DNA of 64,000 bases from NCBI RefSeq assembly GCF_002746455.1, contig NZ_NWUW01000002.1, positions 124,001-188,000 on the forward strand, in the 5' to 3' direction. How positions within the stretch are numbered: the stretch's first letter is position 1; every line of letters begins with the position of its first letter. Both the position numbers and the translations under genes were made by a program. Under the pieces are notes generated by a model, which worked only from the letters and a program-made list of their open reading frames with translations, was not told the origin of the DNA and ran no database searches. Below are positions 46,903-58,050 of this stretch, piece after piece. This stretch comes from Bacillus fungorum. Its GTDB lineage: Bacteria > Bacillota > Bacilli > Bacillales > Bacillaceae_G.

Positions 46903-49581
46903 ATGACGCAATATACCCCTATGATACAGCAATATTTAAAGGTTAAGGCAGACTACCAAGATGCCTTTTTATTTTTTCGCTTAGGTGATTTTTATGAAAT
47001 GTTCTTTGAGGATGCTGTTAAAGCAGCCCACGAACTTGAAATTACATTAACGAGCCGAGACGGTGGTAGTAGTGAACGTATACCGATGTGCGGTGTACCG
47101 TATCATGCGGCTAAAAACTATATTGAACAACTTGTTGAAAAAGGATATAAAGTAGCGGTTTGTGAGCAAGTAGAAGATCCAAAAACAGCTAAAGGTGTAG
47201 TGCGCCGTGAAGTAGTACAATTAATTACGCCAGGAACGATGATGGAAGGGCGTACTATTGATGAGAAAGAAAATAACTTCTTAGCCGCATTAACATATTT
47301 TGAAGATGGATCATATGCGTTAGCTTGTAATGATTTAACGACTGGACAAAATACAGTAACGTTATTGACTGGTTCAGTAGAAGATATTTTATTAGAAGTG
47401 TATGCAACTGGTTCGAAAGAAATTGTTGTAGATTCTTCATTTTCTAAAGATGAACTAAACAAGTTAACTGAAACGTTAAAAATGACGATTTCATATGAAG
47501 ATGCAACGGCAATTCCTGAAGGGTTAGAACAGCTTGTGAAAAACGTTTCACAAGCAAAGTTAATTAAAGCAGTTGGGCGCTTATTTAACTATGTGATAAG
47601 AACGCAAAAACGTTCATTAGATCATTTACAGCCAGTGGAAATTTATTATACGAATCAATTTATGAAAATTGATGTGCACTCAAAGCGAAATTTAGAGCTG
47701 ACAGAAACACTTCGAACGAAAGAAAAAACAGGATCATTATTATGGTTATTAGATAAGACGAAAACAGCTATGGGTGGTCGTATGTTAAAACAGTGGATGG
47801 AACGTCCACTTATACAGAAAGAACGAATTGAAGAGCGTTTAGAAATGGTTGAAACGTTTGTAAATGATTACTTCTTACGAGAAGATTTAAAAGAAAAGTT
47901 AAAAGAAGTATATGATTTAGAACGTTTAGCAGGGAAAGTTGCATTTGGTAATGTCAATGCACGGGACTTATTACAATTAAGACGCTCTTTACTTCAAGTT
48001 CCAGCTATTTTAGAAGCGATTAGTTTGTTGGATAACGCTTATGCAGCGAGATTAATTCAAGGTGCAGATCCATGTGAGAGCTTAACAGAATTACTAGGAA
48101 GAAGTATTCAAGAAAACCCACCGCTTTCTATTAAAGATGGAGATATTATTAAAGATGGTTATAATGACAAGCTTGATCAATATCGTTACGTTAGTAAAAA
48201 CGGAAAAACTTGGATTGCTGAGCTTGAAAAACGAGAGCGTGATATTACAGGAATTAAATCGTTAAAAATCGGGTACAATCGTATTTTCGGTTACTACATT
48301 GAAGTAACGAAAGCGAATCTTGGAGCATTACCAGAAGGTCGCTATGAACGTAAACAAACGCTTGCTAATGCTGAACGTTTCATTACAGATGAACTGAAAG
48401 AAAAAGAAACATTAATCTTAGAAGCAGAAGAAAAAATTGTACAACTAGAATACGATTTATTTACAGCGCTTCGTGAAGAAGTAAAAGTATTTATTCCGAA
48501 ATTACAGCATTTAGCGAAAGTGATTAGTGAATTAGACGTATTGCAAAGTTTTGCGACAGTTAGTGAAGAAGAACAGTTTGTAAAACCTGTACTAACAACG
48601 AAGCGCGAAATCTTTATTAAAGATGGTCGTCATCCTGTTGTTGAAAAAGTATTGAACGGGAAATTGTATGTACCGAATGATTGTATTATGCCAGAGAAGA
48701 TGGATGTCTTTTTAATTACAGGACCGAACATGTCTGGTAAAAGTACGTATATGAGACAATTAGCACTTGTGACGGTTATGTCACAGATCGGTTGTTTCGT
48801 ACCAGCAACAGAAGCAGTATTACCTGTATTTGATCAAATCTTTACGAGAATTGGTGCAGCGGATGATTTAATTTCAGGTCAAAGTACATTTATGGTCGAA
48901 ATGTTAGAAGCGAAAAATGCAATTGCAAATGCATCAGAAAGAAGTTTAATTTTATTCGATGAAATTGGACGCGGTACATCTACGTATGATGGTATGGCAC
49001 TTGCACAAGCAATTATTGAACATATTCATGACCAAATTGGTGCGAAAACGTTATTCTCTACGCATTATCATGAATTGACGGTGTTAGAAGAAAGTTTAGA
49101 TCAACTGAAGAATGTACACGTTTCAGCAATTGAGGAGAACGGAAAAGTAGTATTCCTTCATAAAATTCAAGATGGAGCAGCAGATAAAAGTTACGGAATT
49201 CACGTTGCGCAACTTGCGGAGCTTCCAGATAGTTTAATCGCTCGTGCGAAAGAAGTGTTAGCACAACTAGAAGGACAAGAAGAAATTATTATTCCAAAGC
49301 GTGTTGAAGTGAAAGCGCAAGAGCAAGAAGTAATTCCAGAACCTGTAGTTGTAAAAGAAGATCCAGCAGAGATACAAGAGACGAAAGTAGAGACTGAAGA
49401 AGAATCGCAACTATCATTCTTTGGTGGAGAACAGTCTTCGAAAAAACAAGAAAAGCCAGTTCTAGATACGAAAGAAACGGCAGTGCTTGCACAAATTAAA
49501 AAAATTGATTTACTTGATATGACACCTTTAGAAGCGATGAACGAACTGTATCGCTTACAGAAAAAGTTAAAGAAAGGATGA
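46903..49581 (+). CDS. mutS: DNA mismatch repair protein MutS
   Basis: 892 residues. N-terminal mismatch-binding FYE in [11 protein letters not shown], connector, core and clamp domains, Walker [12 protein letters not shown] and Walker [17 protein letters not shown]. The C-terminal tail contains QLSFF, a beta-clamp-binding type motif. Start follows TGGAGGAG. mutL follows after eight bases. Confidence 0.97.
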   Translation: MTQYTPMIQQYLKVKADYQDAFLFFRLGDFYEMFFEDAVKAAHELEITLTSRDGGSSERIPMCGVPYHAAKNYIEQLVEKGYKVAVCEQVEDPKTAKGVVRREVVQLITPGTMMEGRTIDEKENNFLAALTYFEDGSYALACNDLTTGQNTVTLLTGSVEDILLEVYATGSKEIVVDSSFSKDELNKLTETLKMTISYEDATAIPEGLEQLVKNVSQAKLIKAVGRLFNYVIRTQKRSLDHLQPVEIYYTNQFMKIDVHSKRNLELTETLRTKEKTGSLLWLLDKTKTAMGGRMLKQWMERPLIQKERIEERLEMVETFVNDYFLREDLKEKLKEVYDLERLAGKVAFGNVNARDLLQLRRSLLQVPAILEAISLLDNAYAARLIQGADPCESLTELLGRSIQENPPLSIKDGDIIKDGYNDKLDQYRYVSKNGKTWIAELEKRERDITGIKSLKIGYNRIFGYYIEVTKANLGALPEGRYERKQTLANAERFITDELKEKETLILEAEEKIVQLEYDLFTALREEVKVFIPKLQHLAKVISELDVLQSFATVSEEEQFVKPVLTTKREIFIKDGRHPVVEKVLNGKLYVPNDCIMPEKMDVFLITGPNMSGKSTYMRQLALVTVMSQIGCFVPATEAVLPVFDQIFTRIGAADDLISGQSTFMVEMLEAKNAIANASERSLILFDEIGRGTSTYDGMALAQAIIEHIHDQIGAKTLFSTHYHELTVLEESLDQLKNVHVSAIEENGKVVFLHKIQDGAADKSYGIHVAQLAELPDSLIARAKEVLAQLEGQEEIIIPKRVEVKAQEQEVIPEPVVVKEDPAEIQETKVETEEESQLSFFGGEQSSKKQEKPVLDTKETAVLAQIKKIDLLDMTPLEAMNELYRLQKKLKKG

Positions 49582-49589
49582 GTAAGTAG

Positions 49590-51530
49590 ATGGGGAAAAT
49601 TCGCAAACTCGATGACCAACTCTCTAACTTAATTGCGGCAGGGGAAGTAGTAGAGCGCCCTGCCTCAGTCGTAAAAGAACTTGTGGAAAATTCTATCGAT
49701 GCGAATAGTACATCTATTGAAATCCACTTAGAAGAAGCTGGTTTATCGAAAATTCGCATCATTGATAATGGAGATGGTATTGCCGAAGAAGATTGTATCG
49801 TCGCCTTTGAACGACATGCGACGAGCAAAATTAAAGATGAAAACGATTTGTTTCGTATAAGAACACTCGGTTTCCGTGGTGAGGCATTGCCGAGTATTGC
49901 CTCTGTTAGTGAATTAGAATTAATCAGTAGCACAGGTGATGCGCCTGGTACGCACCTTATTATTAAAGGTGGAGACATTATAAAACAGGAAAAAACAGCG
50001 AGCCGAAAAGGAACAGATATTACAGTACAAAACTTATTCTTTAATACACCAGCGCGCCTAAAATATATGAAAACCATTCATACAGAGCTTGGGAATATTA
50101 CAGATATCGTGTATCGTATTGCAATGTCACATCCAGAAGTATCATTAAAGCTATTTCATAATGAAAAGAAATTGCTTCATACATCAGGAAATGGTGATGT
50201 AAGACAAGTACTTGCATCGATTTATAGCATTCAAGTTGCAAAGAAGCTTGTTCCAATTGAAGCTGAATCTTTAGATTTCACGATTAAAGGTTATGTAACA
50301 TTACCAGAAGTAACGAGAGCATCTCGTAATTATATGTCAACGATTGTAAATGGCCGTTACGTTCGTAATTTCGTATTAATGAAAGCTATTCAGCAAGGAT
50401 ACCATACATTATTGCCAGTCGGACGATATCCAATCGGCTTCTTATCGATTGAAATGGATCCAATGCTAGTTGACGTTAACGTACATCCAGCGAAATTAGA
50501 AGTTCGTTTTAGTAAAGAACAAGAATTACTAAAGTTGATCGAAGAAACATTGCAAGCAGCATTCAAAAAAATACAGCTCATTCCAGATGCAGGTGTAACA
50601 ACGAAGAAAAAAGAAAAAGATGAAAGTGTGCAAGAACAGTTTCAGTTTGAGCATGCGAAGCCGAAAGAACCATCCATGCCGGATATCATTTTACCGACGG
50701 GCATGGATGAAAAACAAGAAGAACCACTGGCTGTGAAACAACCAGCACAACTGTGGCAACCACCAAAGCAAGAATGGCAACCACCACAATCGCTCGTAAG
50801 AGAAGAACAAAGTTGGCAGCCATCTACTAAACCGATAATGGAAGAACCAATTCGAGAAGAGAAATCGTGGGACAGTAACGAAGAGGAGTTTGAACTAGAG
50901 GAATTAGAAGAAGTTCGGGAAATAGAAGAGATTGAGATGAACGGTAATGACTTACCACCGCTTTATCCAATTGGACAAATGCACGGAACATATATTTTCG
51001 CCCAAAATGATAAAGGCTTATATATGATTGATCAACATGCCGCGCAGGAACGTATTAATTATGAATATTTCCGTGATAAAGTAGGGAGAGTAGCACAAGA
51101 AGTACAAGAACTACTCGTACCATATCGTATCGATTTATCTCTTACTGAATTTTTACGTGTCGAAGAGCAGCTAGAAGAACTGAAAAAAGTCGGCCTATTT
51201 TTAGAGCAATTCGGCCATCAATCCTTTATCGTCCGCTCGCATCCAACGTGGTTCCCGAAAGGACAAGAAACAGAAATTATCGACGAAATGATGGAGCAAG
51301 TCGTCAAACTAAAAAAAGTTGATATTAAAAAACTACGTGAAGAAGCAGCTATCATGATGAGTTGTAAAGCATCCATTAAAGCAAATCAATATTTAACGAA
51401 CGATCAAATATTTGCTTTACTTGAAGAACTACGTACAACAACAAACCCATACACATGCCCGCACGGAAGACCGATTCTTGTGCATCATTCTACTTATGAG
51501 TTGGAGAAGATGTTTAAGAGGGTTATGTAG
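49590..51530 (+). CDS. mutL: DNA mismatch repair protein MutL
   Basis: 646 residues with a GHKL ATPase N-terminus ([27 protein letters not shown]) and an endonuclease-type C-terminus ([28 protein letters not shown]). The linker (about residues 355-450) has repeated WQPP/WQPS units and an acidic run. The start overlaps no other gene and sits behind AAAGGATGAG. Mismatch-nicking MutL without MutH is the Firmicute pattern. Confidence 0.97.
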   Translation: MGKIRKLDDQLSNLIAAGEVVERPASVVKELVENSIDANSTSIEIHLEEAGLSKIRIIDNGDGIAEEDCIVAFERHATSKIKDENDLFRIRTLGFRGEALPSIASVSELELISSTGDAPGTHLIIKGGDIIKQEKTASRKGTDITVQNLFFNTPARLKYMKTIHTELGNITDIVYRIAMSHPEVSLKLFHNEKKLLHTSGNGDVRQVLASIYSIQVAKKLVPIEAESLDFTIKGYVTLPEVTRASRNYMSTIVNGRYVRNFVLMKAIQQGYHTLLPVGRYPIGFLSIEMDPMLVDVNVHPAKLEVRFSKEQELLKLIEETLQAAFKKIQLIPDAGVTTKKKEKDESVQEQFQFEHAKPKEPSMPDIILPTGMDEKQEEPLAVKQPAQLWQPPKQEWQPPQSLVREEQSWQPSTKPIMEEPIREEKSWDSNEEEFELEELEEVREIEEIEMNGNDLPPLYPIGQMHGTYIFAQNDKGLYMIDQHAAQERINYEYFRDKVGRVAQEVQELLVPYRIDLSLTEFLRVEEQLEELKKVGLFLEQFGHQSFIVRSHPTWFPKGQETEIIDEMMEQVVKLKKVDIKKLREEAAIMMSCKASIKANQYLTNDQIFALLEELRTTTNPYTCPHGRPILVHHSTYELEKMFKRVM

Positions 51531-51628
51531 GGATACTGTGTTGAGGGGAAAATTAATTAGACTAGTGGTAAATTGATAAACGTGAATTTTTTATTGTTTT
51601 TTCAATAAAATTATGAAGCGTATATGTA

Positions 51629-51658
51629 AAAGGAGCAATGAAAAATTGCTCCTTTTTA
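51629..51658 (+). terminator. intrinsic terminator downstream of mutL
   Basis: Stem AAAGGAGCAAT/ATTGCTCCTTTTT with T run. Confidence 0.88.
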
Positions 51659-51890
51659 ATTTGGAGGTTTATATATTTCTTTATGATGAATGTTGCCCAA
51701 AATATTTTCAATAAATAATATTAAATAACTCTCCCAATTGTAGTTTGGGGGAGCTAACTATCAAACCTAACCTATACTTGAATCAAGTATAGGATTTTGG
51801 AAATTAAAATTCATGTAAATATTCTACAGTTTTGTAAAAGACATTCATTGACACTTGTGTATATAAGTAACTATAATCGTTACATCGAAT
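51659..51890. other. mutL-glucosaminidase spacer with two hairpins
   Basis: Contains CTCCCAA/TTTGGGGGAG-like inverted bases around 51731-51753 and a perfect 11-bp inverted repeat, CCTATACTTGA with TCAAGTATAGG, at 51771-51793, followed by ATTTTGG. No gene seen. This may be a worn IS end or a weak terminator. Confidence 0.4.
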
Positions 51891-51992
51891 TTGAAACATG
51901 TCTATACAGTTTCATCATTACAAATAGGTAAATATAAAAAGAGAAAATCTCAATTCGATAAATACAATAGAATGGTAGAGGTGTTTATTTTT

Positions 51993-53420
51993 ATGAAGCA
52001 CAAATTAATTGCAACAGGTATCCTTGCAGGGGCTATACTATCTTATTCTTCTAATATTTTAGCAGATACTCAAAAATTTCCTGATGTTCCAAAGTGGGCA
52101 GAGCAATCCGTTAATTATTTAGTGGATAAACAAGTATTAAGTGGCTACCCAGATGGAACTTTTGGCTCAAATGATTCATTAGACAGAGCTTCCGCCGCAA
52201 CAATTATGACAAAAGTTTTAGGTATACAAATTGACTTCGATGCAAAACCATCCTTTACAGATTCACAAAACCACTGGGGAGCTCCATATATTGCTGCTGC
52301 TGAAAAAGCTGCCATTATTAAAGGTGAAGGTAATGGAATCTTCAATCCATCCGGAAAAGTAACTCGCGCTGCCATGGCAACAATGCTAGTAAATGCTTAT
52401 AAACTACAAAGTACAACAAATGATAATGACCAAAGTAAATTTGAGGATTTAAAAGGACATTGGGGTGAAAGATTCGCCAATATTTTAATTGACTTAAAAA
52501 TTTCCGTTGGTACTAATAACGGTTGGCAACCAGATAGATTCATAACACGCACCGAAGCTGCTCAACTTACTGCAAAAACAGATATGATGCAACTAAATTT
52601 AAAAGATGTTTTAGAAGAAAAAGAGATTATTACTGCTACCTCATATGAAGATTTAAATTTAACAGTGGCTTCCAAAATTACAGCCCAAGAGATTAATAGT
52701 TTTATTGCAAAATATCATTCAGATAGTCCCTTAGTTGGACATGGGCAAGATTTTATCAATGCGCAAAATCAATATGGCGTGAATGCTCATTATTTAGCGG
52801 CACATGCGATTTTAGAATCTGGATACGGAAAATCAGAAATCGCATATCAAAAACATAATCTATTCGGATTACGTGCATATGATGGAGATCCGTTTAAATA
52901 TGCAAAATATTTACCAACCTACGGCGACAGTATTGCTTATAACGCTAATTATGTACGAGAAAGATATTTAGAAGAAAGTGGTATGCATTATAACGGACCA
53001 ACGTTAGCTGGTATGAACGTGAAATATGCATCAGATAAAGGCTGGGCTAAAAAAATTGCAGGTATTATGGAACGTATTAAACCATTCCGTGCAGAAGACT
53101 ATACATATGCAAAAAAATTACCAAAGAATCCTGAAACATTAGATGTTGAAGCGTTATCTAATGAAATTCCGTATAAAATATATGCAGATGGTTCAAGCTC
53201 AAAAGTTGTATCATCAGCTGCTTACTACCATGTACCTTATCCATTTAATTTAAAAATTAAAAGTAGACCAGATGTAGCAGTCGAGGAAAATAAAATTGGT
53301 ATAGTCACTCCTGGAACAAACATCTTTATTTATCGTGAAGATCCAAATGGATGGGTCGAATTCTCTTTTGAAGCTAATGGAGAAAAATACTGGACATTAA
53401 AAAGGAAATTAAGTATGTAA
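51993..53420 (+). CDS. S-layer-homology-anchored N-acetylglucosaminidase
   Basis: 475 residues, secreted. Signal peptide residues 1 to about 24 (ends ILA); three SLH repeats at about 26-190 ([16 protein letters not shown]..., then two more) that bind pyruvylated wall polymer; a glucosaminidase domain at about 225-380 with catalytic Glu in [13 protein letters not shown]; a C-terminal SH3-like region to the end. It probably hydrolyses peptidoglycan glycan strands at the cell surface. ATG 51993 is chosen since the signal peptide starts there; the site AGAGGTG lies upstream. It stands alone with a terminator. Confidence 0.9.
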   Translation: MKHKLIATGILAGAILSYSSNILADTQKFPDVPKWAEQSVNYLVDKQVLSGYPDGTFGSNDSLDRASAATIMTKVLGIQIDFDAKPSFTDSQNHWGAPYIAAAEKAAIIKGEGNGIFNPSGKVTRAAMATMLVNAYKLQSTTNDNDQSKFEDLKGHWGERFANILIDLKISVGTNNGWQPDRFITRTEAAQLTAKTDMMQLNLKDVLEEKEIITATSYEDLNLTVASKITAQEINSFIAKYHSDSPLVGHGQDFINAQNQYGVNAHYLAAHAILESGYGKSEIAYQKHNLFGLRAYDGDPFKYAKYLPTYGDSIAYNANYVRERYLEESGMHYNGPTLAGMNVKYASDKGWAKKIAGIMERIKPFRAEDYTYAKKLPKNPETLDVEALSNEIPYKIYADGSSSKVVSSAAYYHVPYPFNLKIKSRPDVAVEENKIGIVTPGTNIFIYREDPNGWVEFSFEANGEKYWTLKRKLSM

Positions 53421-53520
53421 TTAAAAAGATCTACTTTACTACTCTTAACTGTTTGGGGTTTAATCCCATATAATTAGGAGACAAGTTTTTTTACTTTCTT
53501 AAAATATAGTTATGTATACA

Positions 53521-53554
53521 AAAAAGTTAGAGAATTATTTTCTTTAACTTTTTT
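53521..53554 (+). terminator. intrinsic terminator after the glucosaminidase
   Basis: Stem AAAAAGTTA/TAACTTTTT with an AT-rich loop and T6. Confidence 0.8.
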
Positions 53555-53840
53555 GCATTAGTAAAAGAAAGAAGAAGTATACCGTACAAGATATGTCACA
53601 TTTGTACAAGCAAACTTAGCACTATTTCAATTCATTGAGGGGGGTATAACCGCAAGAGGGTTTTATAGTAGCCATTGATTACAAAACGCCCCAAGCAATA
53701 GAGGATCTAGCTAAAAAAGTAGCTTAGATTTAACTTTTTTGTGTCCTATCCATTATATATACTTATTTTAATGGATATAATTAATTAAATGTCGTTTTTT
53801 GTCGGTTATTATTGTATAATTTATTATCTAATCAATATAT
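53555..53840. other. spacer before the chemoreceptor gene
   Basis: About 290 bases. Between 53660 and 53728 a short frame ending in a stop translates to a protein-like tail (IVAIDYKTPQAIEDLAKKVA) without start codon or ribosome binding site; it could be a remnant of a lost gene. No other structure recognised. Confidence 0.35.
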
Positions 53841-53859
53841 AACAATGAGGTGGATTTGA

Positions 53860-55611
53860 TTGTCGTTTTTAAAAAATAGTAAAATTGGGACAACATTAAA
53901 CGTATTGGTAGTTATATCAAGTATTGCTTGTATAATATTATCTATGCTGGGATTTTTTAGCCTTAAAAAAGGTGAGTATGCTTCCTCTACGATGTATGAA
54001 GACAGTTTATTACCAATTCAGTGGATAGGAACTGTAGAGTCTAATTTTTATCATGTTAATATGAATGTGATGGAAATTATGCTATCAAAAGATGAAAAAA
54101 GAATGAAAGAGCTTATGACAGAAATAGAGAAAGCTCGTACAGAAACTGATCAGTTATTAAAGCAGTTTGAGGCTAGAGTTAGTTCTAATAAAGAAAAAGA
54201 ATTGTATACAACATTTCATGAAATATTTAATGAATTAAGAATACAGATGAAGAAAGTACAAGATTTAGGACAATCTAACAATGAAGAAGCATATGCTTAT
54301 TATCTGAAAGAGGTTGACCCTAATATGAAAAAGGAAATTCAGGTAATTCGTGAACTTATTCAATTTAATAATAATAATGCAGAGCAATTACAAAAAAATA
54401 ATATCGACAGTGCAAAAAACACAATGATAATGTTTGTTAGTATCTCTATTATAGCAATTGCAATCGTTATGTTTATTGGTCACATTATTAAAAGTACGAT
54501 TAAACAACCAATTGTATTATTGCAAAGGGATATGGAGCAAGTATCTGAAGGGGACTTAACGATACGTACTTCTTATAAAGCGAATAATGAATTGGGAAGT
54601 ATTGTGAAGTCCTTTAATAGTATGCTGGATAACTTGCAACAATTAATTGGGGAAGTAAAAATCACAACACAGGAGGTTATTTCTTCTACTGATGGAATGT
54701 TGCAAGATACAAAACGAGCATCTCATATATCAAGAGAGGTTGTTCAAACTATTTCTGAGGTTGATAAAAAAATAGAAGGACAAGTTACTAGTATTCAAGA
54801 AAGTTCCTCATCAATGGAAGAAATTGCGACTGGCGTTCAAACAGTAGCTGAATCTTCAGCAACAGTTACAGAAGTAGCTGTCACAACAACAGAACAAGTT
54901 AATTCTGGTAGTGAAGTAATCAAACAATCTATACTTCAAATGAATAGTATTCATGAGGTTGTTGAAGAAACATCAAAAGTAATAGAGAGGCTTGTTACAC
55001 GTACGCAGGAAATTGATACAGCTCTAGATGCAATCACTAACATTGCTGAACAAACAAACCTTCTTGCCTTAAACGCCTCAATTGAAGCTGCACGTGCTGG
55101 AGAGAATGGGAAAGGATTTGCAGTAGTGGCAGCAGAAGTGGGAAATTTAGCTGAGCAGTCTAAAAAATCCGCAAATGAAATCAATCATTTAATACAATCT
55201 ATTCAAAAAGATACAAAAGATACGGTCGATGTCATGCAAATGGGACAACAAAAGGCGGCAGAGGGAAAAGAAGCTGCTTATAAAGCAGATCAAGCATTCT
55301 CATCTATTATGTTAGATATTAATAAAATTACCAGCCAAATTCAGGAAGTATCTGCAGCGACAGAAGAAATGTCTGCCGGTACAGAAGAAGTGAATGCCTC
55401 CATGTCAATTGTTTCTGAAACTGCAACGCAAGTAGCTAAGGAAACAACTCAAACGGTACAGTCAATCCAATCACAAGCAGCATCAATTGAGGAGATATCA
55501 AATCAATCTAACAAAATAAAAGAAAAAGTAGAAGCATTGTCAGAATTAGTTTCAAAATTTATTATTGAGAAGCAAGATAAAAAGAAAGAAAATATATCAA
55601 ATATGATATAA
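53860..55611 (+). CDS. methyl-accepting chemotaxis protein
   Basis: 583 residues. TTG start behind GAGGTGG. First membrane segment at about 13-33, an extracellular four-helix-bundle type sensor to about 188, second membrane segment about 188-208, a HAMP domain to about 262, then the coiled-coil signalling domain with the hairpin tip [19 protein letters not shown]. It signals to CheA/CheW, none of which is nearby. The ligand cannot be read from the sequence. Orphan location in an AT-rich accessory stretch. Confidence 0.93.
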   Translation: MSFLKNSKIGTTLNVLVVISSIACIILSMLGFFSLKKGEYASSTMYEDSLLPIQWIGTVESNFYHVNMNVMEIMLSKDEKRMKELMTEIEKARTETDQLLKQFEARVSSNKEKELYTTFHEIFNELRIQMKKVQDLGQSNNEEAYAYYLKEVDPNMKKEIQVIRELIQFNNNNAEQLQKNNIDSAKNTMIMFVSISIIAIAIVMFIGHIIKSTIKQPIVLLQRDMEQVSEGDLTIRTSYKANNELGSIVKSFNSMLDNLQQLIGEVKITTQEVISSTDGMLQDTKRASHISREVVQTISEVDKKIEGQVTSIQESSSSMEEIATGVQTVAESSATVTEVAVTTTEQVNSGSEVIKQSILQMNSIHEVVEETSKVIERLVTRTQEIDTALDAITNIAEQTNLLALNASIEAARAGENGKGFAVVAAEVGNLAEQSKKSANEINHLIQSIQKDTKDTVDVMQMGQQKAAEGKEAAYKADQAFSSIMLDINKITSQIQEVSAATEEMSAGTEEVNASMSIVSETATQVAKETTQTVQSIQSQAASIEEISNQSNKIKEKVEALSELVSKFIIEKQDKKKENISNMI

Positions 55612-55642
55612 GAGCAATAAAAAAGACTATTGTAACATTTAT

Positions 55643-56350
55643 TGAACTGTACCCTATAAAATGGACAGTTTAATAAAAAGAAATTTAAAAATTAGGCACT
55701 TAAAAGATGGTTCCGGTATTGTACCGGGGCCATTTTTTTGAGTGTCCATTGATAACGAGCATAATTATAATCTTGCATATAATCCTCTATTACCTGCCTA
55801 AGAGATTGTAACGTTTGACAACACTTATAGTCTAATGCATCTTTCATACGAACAAAAAAAGATTCCATTGGAGCGTTATCTAAGCAGTTTCCTCTATGTG
55901 GCATAGATCGTCTGATTCCCATCTCCTTTACACGGTGCTGAAATTCTGGATGCGTGTAGTGAGTACCCTGATCAGAATGCAAAAGTACTTCAGGATGAAT
56001 GGTATCTCCTAATCTATCTTTTAACTTATCTAATATTTCATAGACAATATCCATCTGTAGAGAAGGGGAAACATGATAAGCTAAAATTTCTCGTGTCGTA
56101 CTATCTTTGACACAAGATAAATAAGCTTTTTTTTCCTTTTTCGTAAAATAAATATGTAATATCCGTTAACATACTTTTCTCCGGTTCTTCGTGGTTGAAT
56201 TGACGTTATAATAAGTTCGGACAAGTTTTGTGTTCTTGTGTCCCTTTTGCGAGTTGTTTGTATGGATTCGCACGACGAATACGTGTGAAAATACACAAAA
56301 AACCCGAATCATGGACTTTTTTTAGTGGCCACGATTCGGGGTACAGTTCA
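55643..56350 (-). mobile_element. internally deleted IS3-family (IS150-like) element with both ends
   Basis: Ends are 12-bp perfect inverted repeats, TGAACTGTACCC (55643-55654) and its complement (56339-56350). Between them lies a minus-strand orfB fragment, while the orfA gene and the N-terminal part of orfB are gone. Near the upper end, CCCGAATC... forms a 12-bp hairpin (56303-56340) followed on the minus strand by a T run, as IS left ends often have. No clear target-site duplication. About 708 bases, so a non-autonomous relic. Confidence 0.8.
55692..56278 (-). pseudogene. IS3-family transposase orfB remnant (stop and frameshift)
   Basis: Minus-strand DDE transposase fragment. In frame order: RANPYKQLAKGTQEHKTCPNLL, then a TAA, then RQFNHEEPEKSMLTDITYLFY, then a frameshift near 56143, then KKAYLSCVKDSTTREILAYH and the long C-terminal part with HSDQGTHYT and RGNCLDNAPMESFF (the last two catalytic residues). 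The nonsense codon and frameshift, plus the missing N-terminus, make it non-functional. Confidence 0.85.
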
Positions 56351-56690
56351 TATAAAATACAATGGTCTTTTTTATTTTTTCGGATGGATATTTTAAAAAT
56401 TCTCCACATCATTGCATACAAAAATTTTGTTTGCATCAATTTATCACTTATTTAATCTACTAATAGAACAGGAGATTTATTTACAGTTAATTACTGTTAA
56501 ATTTAAAGAAATAAAATTAATTAATAAGTAGTTAAATCGTTTTAATATATTGTATTTTTATGGTGATAAGGAGTTTTCACATGTAATTTTGCATACAATC
56601 ACACAAATTAAATAAAACATTATATAATGATATATAGTTTTAATTAATGCTATTAGATAATTTATTAATTATTTATCTAAAACTAATGAA
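56351..56690. other. AT-rich spacer beside the IS relic
   Basis: About 340 bases, very AT-rich. I recognise no gene, repeat or RNA; a promoter for the SunI-like gene probably lies at its end. Confidence 0.4.
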
Positions 56691-56703
56691 GGATTGATAT
56701 AAA

Positions 56704-56958
56704 GTGTCAAAAGTTAACATAACAAAGTTCCAAGATAGTATAATGATTGCATGGCAATCAGCAGAGATTACCATCCCTTTAAAAGATATCCTTACTATAT
56801 CTACTAATGACGTTCCTCTTAATAAACTCGACCATGTCGTTTATATCGGAACTCCATCTTCCTCGAACAATGGAATATTGATACATACTACAAACTTAAA
56901 CTTCATTATATTTGTTATTAACCCATCTATAATCCTAGAAGAAATCAATATTGAGTAA
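56704..56958 (+). CDS. SunI/YnzG-like small protein (PH-like fold)
   Basis: 84 residues, GTG start with GAAGGA upstream at slightly long distance. The pattern IAWQSAEITIPLKDI, the YIGTPSSSNNGILIHT strand pair and the LNFIIFVIN strand resemble SunI/YolF-type proteins, whose founding member gives immunity to the glycopeptide bacteriocin sublancin. No bacteriocin gene is near, so it would be an orphan or a relative with another job. The family assignment rests on pattern recognition only. Confidence 0.6.
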   Translation: MSKVNITKFQDSIMIAWQSAEITIPLKDILTISTNDVPLNKLDHVVYIGTPSSSNNGILIHTTNLNFIIFVINPSIILEEINIE

Positions 56959-57113
56959 CCAGGCTTTTTTTGTTTTATTATTCTTTATTTTAAATATTGT
57001 TATTTTATCAACAGTAATAAAGGTTGTGGTAAAAAATTATAATTAATACCCTGGATTTTTTCATAATGATACTAGTACTCTAAAAAAGGATGTGCTCAGT
57101 ATGGAAAAGTAAT

Positions 57114-57412
57114 GTTCCAATGCTTACATTATTAATTACATTACCAGTTGTATTTATTGTAATTGGACCACTTGCAACATTTGGCTCAACAATTGTTTCT
57201 GAATTTGTATTTGTAGTTAGAGACTTTAGCCCATTGTTTGCTGGCCTCATAGTGGGAGGTGTGTGGAAATATTGGTTATTTTTGGTATTAACTAGGGGTT
57301 TATACCTGTATATCTAAATAACATTATGACGACGGGATATGATAACGCGATGATGCCTTTCTTTGCTTGTATTTTCGCAAAGGTGGGAGTTGCCCTAGCG
57401 ATATTATTTAAG
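57114..57412 (+). pseudogene. remnant of PTS EIIC, beta-glucoside type
   Basis: The first part (frame of 57114) reads MLTLLITLPVVFIVIGPLAT and on to FAGLIVGGVWK; after a frameshift near 57265 the EIIC sequence continues with NNIMTTGYDNAMMPFFACIF and on to about 57410, with one in-frame TAG. This is the C-terminal half of the membrane domain of a Glc-family (BglF-like) PTS permease. N-terminal half, EIIB and EIIA are missing. Confidence 0.75.
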
Positions 57413-57599
57413 AGAACACATCCAAGCGATGAAGGATGCGATAGATATTTTAGAATATAAAACATGGGCACATATAGATTTAATGAGTGCAGGATCTAGT
57501 GAGATGGACAAGCGGTATGGATTTATTTATGTTGACCAGGACAATAAAGAAAATGGGACATTAAAAAGAAGTAAAAAGATTTTATTTGTTTGTATGTAA
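57411..57599 (+). pseudogene. C-terminal remnant of a GH1 6-phospho-beta-glucosidase
   Basis: 62 codons, open, no start: REHIQAMKDAIDILEY, then WAHIDLMSAG, MDKRYGFIYVDQDN and GTLKRSKK. This is the conserved tail of family GH1 6-phospho-beta-glucosidases. It abuts the EIIC remnant in another frame, so a deletion removed the space between a permease gene and its glycosidase gene. Non-functional. Confidence 0.75.
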
Positions 57600-57864
57600 A
57601 GTTAAGTGTTAAATGTTAAATGAAATTTGGAGGGATTAATGTTGTTGTGTATTAAAATATAAGTGTATGATATTTAATGCTACAAGTAATGCATTTCCGA
57701 GCTAAGATAGCTTTAATGTATCTATGTATAAAAAAGCGCCGTATATCAGCACTTTTTAAAAATACGTGGGTTGTATAATAAAGATTTATACATTACTAAA
57801 AACATAACTATACAAGGCCTAACATAGATCCTTATTTGGTTAATTGTAATAAGAATCTAAATGA

Positions 57865-58050
57865 TTATTTGTCCTTGTTATTATTAATTTTTTCAGTATA
57901 TAAAACTTGTTCTTTATAATGCTTTTTAATTGGGAAGTTATGTGTACCTGTGCCGTTCTTGAATTTTTTATCAATGGGGTTCTTTAGAGGAACTGTTGTA
58001 GTTTCAGTAAATTCATATGGGTAATTTATTTTAGATTTATCTTCAAACAT
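57865..58050 (-). CDS. small hypothetical protein
   Basis: 61 residues on the minus strand, starting MFEDKSKINYPYEF, basic and hydrophilic, without signal peptide or membrane segment. A near-perfect ribosome binding site, AAAGGAGGC, precedes the ATG at proper spacing, which supports a real gene. I recognise no family. Confidence 0.6.
   Translation of the reverse strand: MFEDKSKINYPYEFTETTTVPLKNPIDKKFKNGTGTHNFPIKKHYKEQVLYTEKINNNKDK

Noticed and set aside
53660-53728. Short protein-like tail before the chemoreceptor gene
   Set aside because: Only about 20 codons, no start or ribosome binding site; too short to call a pseudogene with confidence.
56228-56455. Plus-strand 75-codon frame crossing the IS end
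   Set aside because: It is antisense to the transposase remnant and crosses the IS boundary and hairpin; no coding signal.
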